A stretch of DNA of 64,000 nucleotides from Luscinia megarhynchos (Eukaryota > Chordata > Aves > Passeriformes > Turdidae), in assembly GCA_034336665.1 (NCBI GenBank), contig CM067592.1:35653889-35717888 (forward strand), written 5' to 3'. Both the position numbers and the translations under genes were made by a program. Numbering within the stretch: the stretch's first letter is position 1; every line of letters begins with the position of its first letter. The notes beneath the pieces are model-generated. The model made no database searches and was not told where the DNA came from. It saw only the letters and a list, made by a program, of their open reading frames with translations. Of this stretch, positions 60,538 to 64,000 are shown one piece after another.

Positions 60538-61824
60538 GTGAAGTATTTAAAGAGGACGGGATGCTCCGCGCCGCACTTGCAGGACAGTGCAGAGCACGAA
60601 GTGGGCTGCATCAGAAGAACTTTACAGCAAGAAGCGACCGCGCACGGAAAATGTCCCTTTTATTTGTGCGATATAAGCAGGGTATCCTGAGAGCCCACGT
60701 TTTTAAAAGGTCAAGAACAACTGGTAAGATAGCGGCATTGCTATCTATGCATGCTTTATGTGGAGATATCAGAATTGTGAGAACCAATTGCTGCAGCTAT
60801 TTTGGGATCGCTGTCTCTTTGTATGGCAGGGAAAAGAGGGCAAAAACGACCGCAAAAGTAAAATGCATGCAGGTAAGAGTAAGACGTTTTTTCAACTGAC
60901 GGTGAAAATAATGAAACGTAAAACCACTAAAGAAATACCATGAGCAGAACCGTGGCACTATTTAAATTTGTTTATCACAGTCTATTTGATATCGATGTGT
61001 GACGAAAATACAATTTGATGGTATTAGCGAGCTGTGTAGAGCACTCCTGATCTCATTCCCTTCTCCGAAGGTTTTACACTGATGATCTTTCACTTTGCCT
61101 GCGGGCGAAAATAGTACACAACCTACGAAATTGGTGATATTTCCTCCTCTGGATGAGGCTTTTGTGTCTGTAAAAAATCCCGAGATGAAGGTTTGAAGAG
61201 CGAGAAATAACCCTCGTATGGGGACCTTGGGAGCTCACAGGCATGGGAGTACCTGCCTGAGTGTCACACCGAAATCTCCCATTCATCTACTTCTACCAGA
61301 GATGGGGAGAAAACAAAAGGTTTCACCCATTCTACCTGTCATCTGCCATGCCTACCACTAGGAGGATCTGTGAGGTTTATTTTCCAGCAAGGGAGATGCC
61401 AGGAATGGCGCAGCTTCGAGAGATTCGGCAGCTTCTCGTCTGCTTTCTCCCTGCCAGAACAGCCTCCCATAGATGGGATCAACCACAGCTGCAGCGAGTC
61501 ACAGCTTTCTTTCTCGCACCTGCAGCAGGTTGTCGCTATCTAGCCGCTTCACCTGCTGGGAAGAATAAACTATTTTACAAACATCGCTCTCAGCTAGACG
61601 AAATCACGCATCTAGAGGGTTCTAAATCAGAACTCGAATTGGCATCTTTCGCGAAGACCATCGGGACGTTCCTCGACACTTCGCGGTCCTCTCCGACAGC
61701 ATGAACGGCATACAGCGCGGCGAAAATGCGGTTTATGAAAAGGCCAGCGAAATTATAGGACATATTTGTCTAAGTTGAAAGCTGCTTCTGTTTCCTGCTG
61801 CTGTCTGATACTGGCCCGGGCTTG

Positions 61825-61916
61825 CATAAAAGGAACAGAAGCCTGGAATATACTGTTTAGAGAGAGGGCAGAAGAGAGCTTGCTAACTCCTGCATTTTGC
61901 ACTGAGATACAATAAA
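61825..61916 (+). other. TATA-to-AATAAA module, LTR-like spacing
   Basis: CATAAAAG (61825-61832) and AATAAA (61911-61916) are about 85 bases apart, the spacing of a U3-R module in a retroviral LTR. No TG...CA ends, duplication or primer-binding site could be placed, so this is only a hint. Confidence 0.2.
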
Positions 61917-64000
61917 TGTGAAATTTTCTGTTATCGGTGAGAGAGACGATTTTCTCTTGTTATAAAACCTGTACCGCTACTGCATTACAAGATTTCGATT
62001 GGATCGCTGCACTTAAGCTTTTTCCGTAGCACCCTCCTTATAACCTAATGTTCCGTGGCAGCTCCAAAGGTCCACTTCCATATGTTTGGTACTGCTATTC
62101 TGTAGATCCCAGAGGAGCTACTTGCAGAAGAAGTGCGCAAAAGGCTGCCTCGGTGAAGGATGAAATAAAAATTCTTAATCTGCAATGACGGTGTAATGCA
62201 GTGAAAAGGTTCAGCATATTGATGCAAATACCATATATATCGTGGAGCGGTTCCGGGCGGTCCCCAGGCAAAAATTGGTGAATTTTTCTGGAGTGAGAGA
62301 AAAATGGGATGCTTCGTTCTTCAGAGACGACCACTGAGCGGCCGTGCTGTGTTCGAGATGAAGGCGGTTGCGCAAAAAGGAAACCAATCAAGGGTTTTCA
62401 GAGGCCTGGTTTGTTAGCCGGGCTGTGAGGATCAAAAGATCAATGTGTGACACGTTTCTGAAGCGGAAATGGTTTGTTGTTGCTGACCACGATCAAAGAT
62501 CCCTCGAAAGTAAAGTCATTTCCCAACAAAATCAAAGCGGTGTGGAGTCTGTCAAAACATAGCTGGAGGGATCTGTGATGCCATTTCCGAGGACGCCCAA
62601 CAGGCTTGAGGAGATGTCATCTTTGGAAAGCTCATGAAGGTTAAAGACAAAGGCCAGCTGCAAAGGTCCTGCCGTGGACCACGGCGAAAATCAAGGACAA
62701 ATACAGGCCCGAAGATGGAGAATGAATTGTGAGAGCACCCTATGAAGAGAATGGAGAATGTTTGGTGGATGAAAAGACTCCGCAAAAGACATGACCCAAG
62801 AGTGTGCAATCACAGCCCAAGAGAAGCCAGCCCTATGTTGACCGCATCAGCAGAAGAGTGTCAGCAACTTTCATCCAAAGGGATGGGATTCCTGACTACT
62901 ACTAACTCTGGGCGACACGTCTGGAGCTCTGCATCCACAGCCTGACTGCGGTACGAAGAGAGGTGGACTTATGGAACTCGTCAAAGAAGAAGCGAGCCAT
63001 ATTGGCAAGGGCAGATTTGTGCACCTGTCCTATGAAGATGGGCTGGGATCCTCCCAAAAGAGCAGGGGCAGCCTGGGACGGGACTAAAGAAGACTTTTGG
63101 TAGCACCAGTGAAGAGACTCAAATGTTTTCAGAGTTCGAGGGAAGAAATTTTTTGCTTTTCGCCGGGAAACAAGACCTACCTGTAATCCTGATGCGGCGC
63201 CCACGAAGAAGCTTCGCCTCCGGGTGAGGGCAAAACTGCTTGAGCGATATACCACAAACCTAAATTCAGCAGGTGTACGTAGCGGCAGCGCTACAGCTGC
63301 CGCACTTACCCAGAAATAACTTGCAAAATCGAGGTCAGGTTTTCTTCTTTATTGTGGCTACACCGCCAAATTGTTTCGTACTGGCATATCGTTGCCAACC
63401 CTGATTTACCATTAAGGAGTATTCAAACAATAAGAAGCTAGTAGATTTTATTTCTTTAAATTGCTTACACCGCTCCTGAAGTATATATTCGAGATAACCC
63501 TCATTTTTCAAAATATTACATCTGTTTGAAGTACCGAAGATGACTACAGGTCCAATGGAAAGCTACGCTTCCTGCCGACAGAGGTTAAAGGTTAAACCCA
63601 ATATATTGTTCTTGTTTAGCGGTATCCACTGACCCTGAGGATCAGCATGTTGCTGGCACACTTAACGGTGTTTATCCCTATTTTAAAGATGTTTCGAAGC
63701 GAGAGCTTTCCAGCCCGACTTTGTGGGTTATTTTGTACTGGTTTTCGACGTTCAAAGTCATTTCACTCTTAGTTTATTCCAGCAAAGTATTAATACTTAA
63801 AATTGTTATTTACGCAGCCTTTACGCTGAGCGCATACCGATTACTTCCGAGAATCAACGTTCGCTGAGATTTGATAACTGGTGACTGACGACTACTACTT
63901 CGCTAGAAGATTTTGTGGTACGCTCGGAACAAAAATTGTTGGCGAAGGGCAGATCGATAATGTTCGAAGCAAATTTCCTGGATTGAGTTATTACGCTTCC

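Larger units (their letters stand above)
58850..64000. promoter_or_regulatory. CpG-retaining domain, possible unmethylated regulatory region
   Basis: From about 58850 CpG dinucleotides become frequent and stay so to the window end. In 63301-64000 I counted 32 CpG against 4 in 50001-50700, while overall GC rises only modestly (near 40 percent by eye). Retained CpG at ordinary GC usually means germline-unmethylated DNA or recently acquired DNA. No recognised protein family is encoded. Frames of 60-147 residues occur (for example 61261-61704 plus, 62902-63255 minus) but none is assignable. It may be a regulatory domain or alternative promoter of FRMD3, since it lies upstream of its visible exons. 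Confidence 0.45.

Noticed and set aside
61261..61704. 147-residue plus-strand frame in the CpG-rich domain
   Set aside because: Few stops are expected in CpG-richer DNA; no domain or family is recognisable, and the frame has no clear promoter or splice context. Kept only as part of the domain description.
63190..63206. GCGGCGCCCACGAAG considered as a tRNA primer-binding site
   Set aside because: It lacks a preceding LTR end (CA) at the required distance and matches the lysine-tRNA site only partly.
62902..63255. 117-residue minus-strand frame
   Set aside because: No recognisable product and a non-ATG start. Only its first part coincides with the exon-like segment reported as a finding.

Overview
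The window looks like nuclear DNA of a bird. It is AT-rich and strongly CpG-depleted over most of its length. It carries several decayed CR1 LINE fragments, one of them ending in the CR1-type ATTCTATG octamer tail, and one solo LTR with a 6-bp target duplication. There are no bacterial-style genes, and most open frames are chance frames in non-coding sequence. FRMD3, the only gene I recognise, is Z-linked in birds by general knowledge of conserved synteny with human 9q21. Z linkage here is inference and cannot be read from the sequence.

The one protein-coding gene is the 3' part of FRMD3 (FERM domain containing 3, a protein 4.1-family member), on the minus strand between 49858 and 26512. I find eight coding exons, all with AG/GT boundaries. 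The reading phase is conserved through all seven junctions, and the frame ends at a TAA. In transcript order they encode the last part of the FERM domain (49858-44553), the FERM-adjacent region (41472-40779), a proline- and acid-rich linker (37968-37847), and the long terminal exon with acidic stretches and one C-terminal transmembrane segment (27107-26512). The exons for the first exon and the N-terminal FERM lobes were not found up to 64000 and must lie further upstream. I see no disabling change in the exons present.

Layout: 1-25500 is downstream (intergenic) sequence with CR1 pieces, a solo LTR, simple repeats and several perfect hairpins. 25500-26511 is the probable FRMD3 3' UTR. 26512-49858 holds the FRMD3 exons and introns; the largest intron (10.7 kb) contains a CR1, a GC-richer block and a diverged repeat pair. 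49859-58800 is upstream intron-like, CpG-poor sequence. From about 58850 to the end, composition changes: CpG is retained (32 CpG in the last 700 bases against 4 in 50001-50700, counted by eye) without a large rise in GC.

The most interesting part is this CpG-retaining domain (58.85-64 kb). It contains a GC box and TATA-like sequence with a downstream splice donor, and isolated exon-like segments. It may be an unmethylated regulatory domain, an internal FRMD3 promoter or a young insertion. The sequence alone does not decide, and I found no convincing novel system elsewhere.
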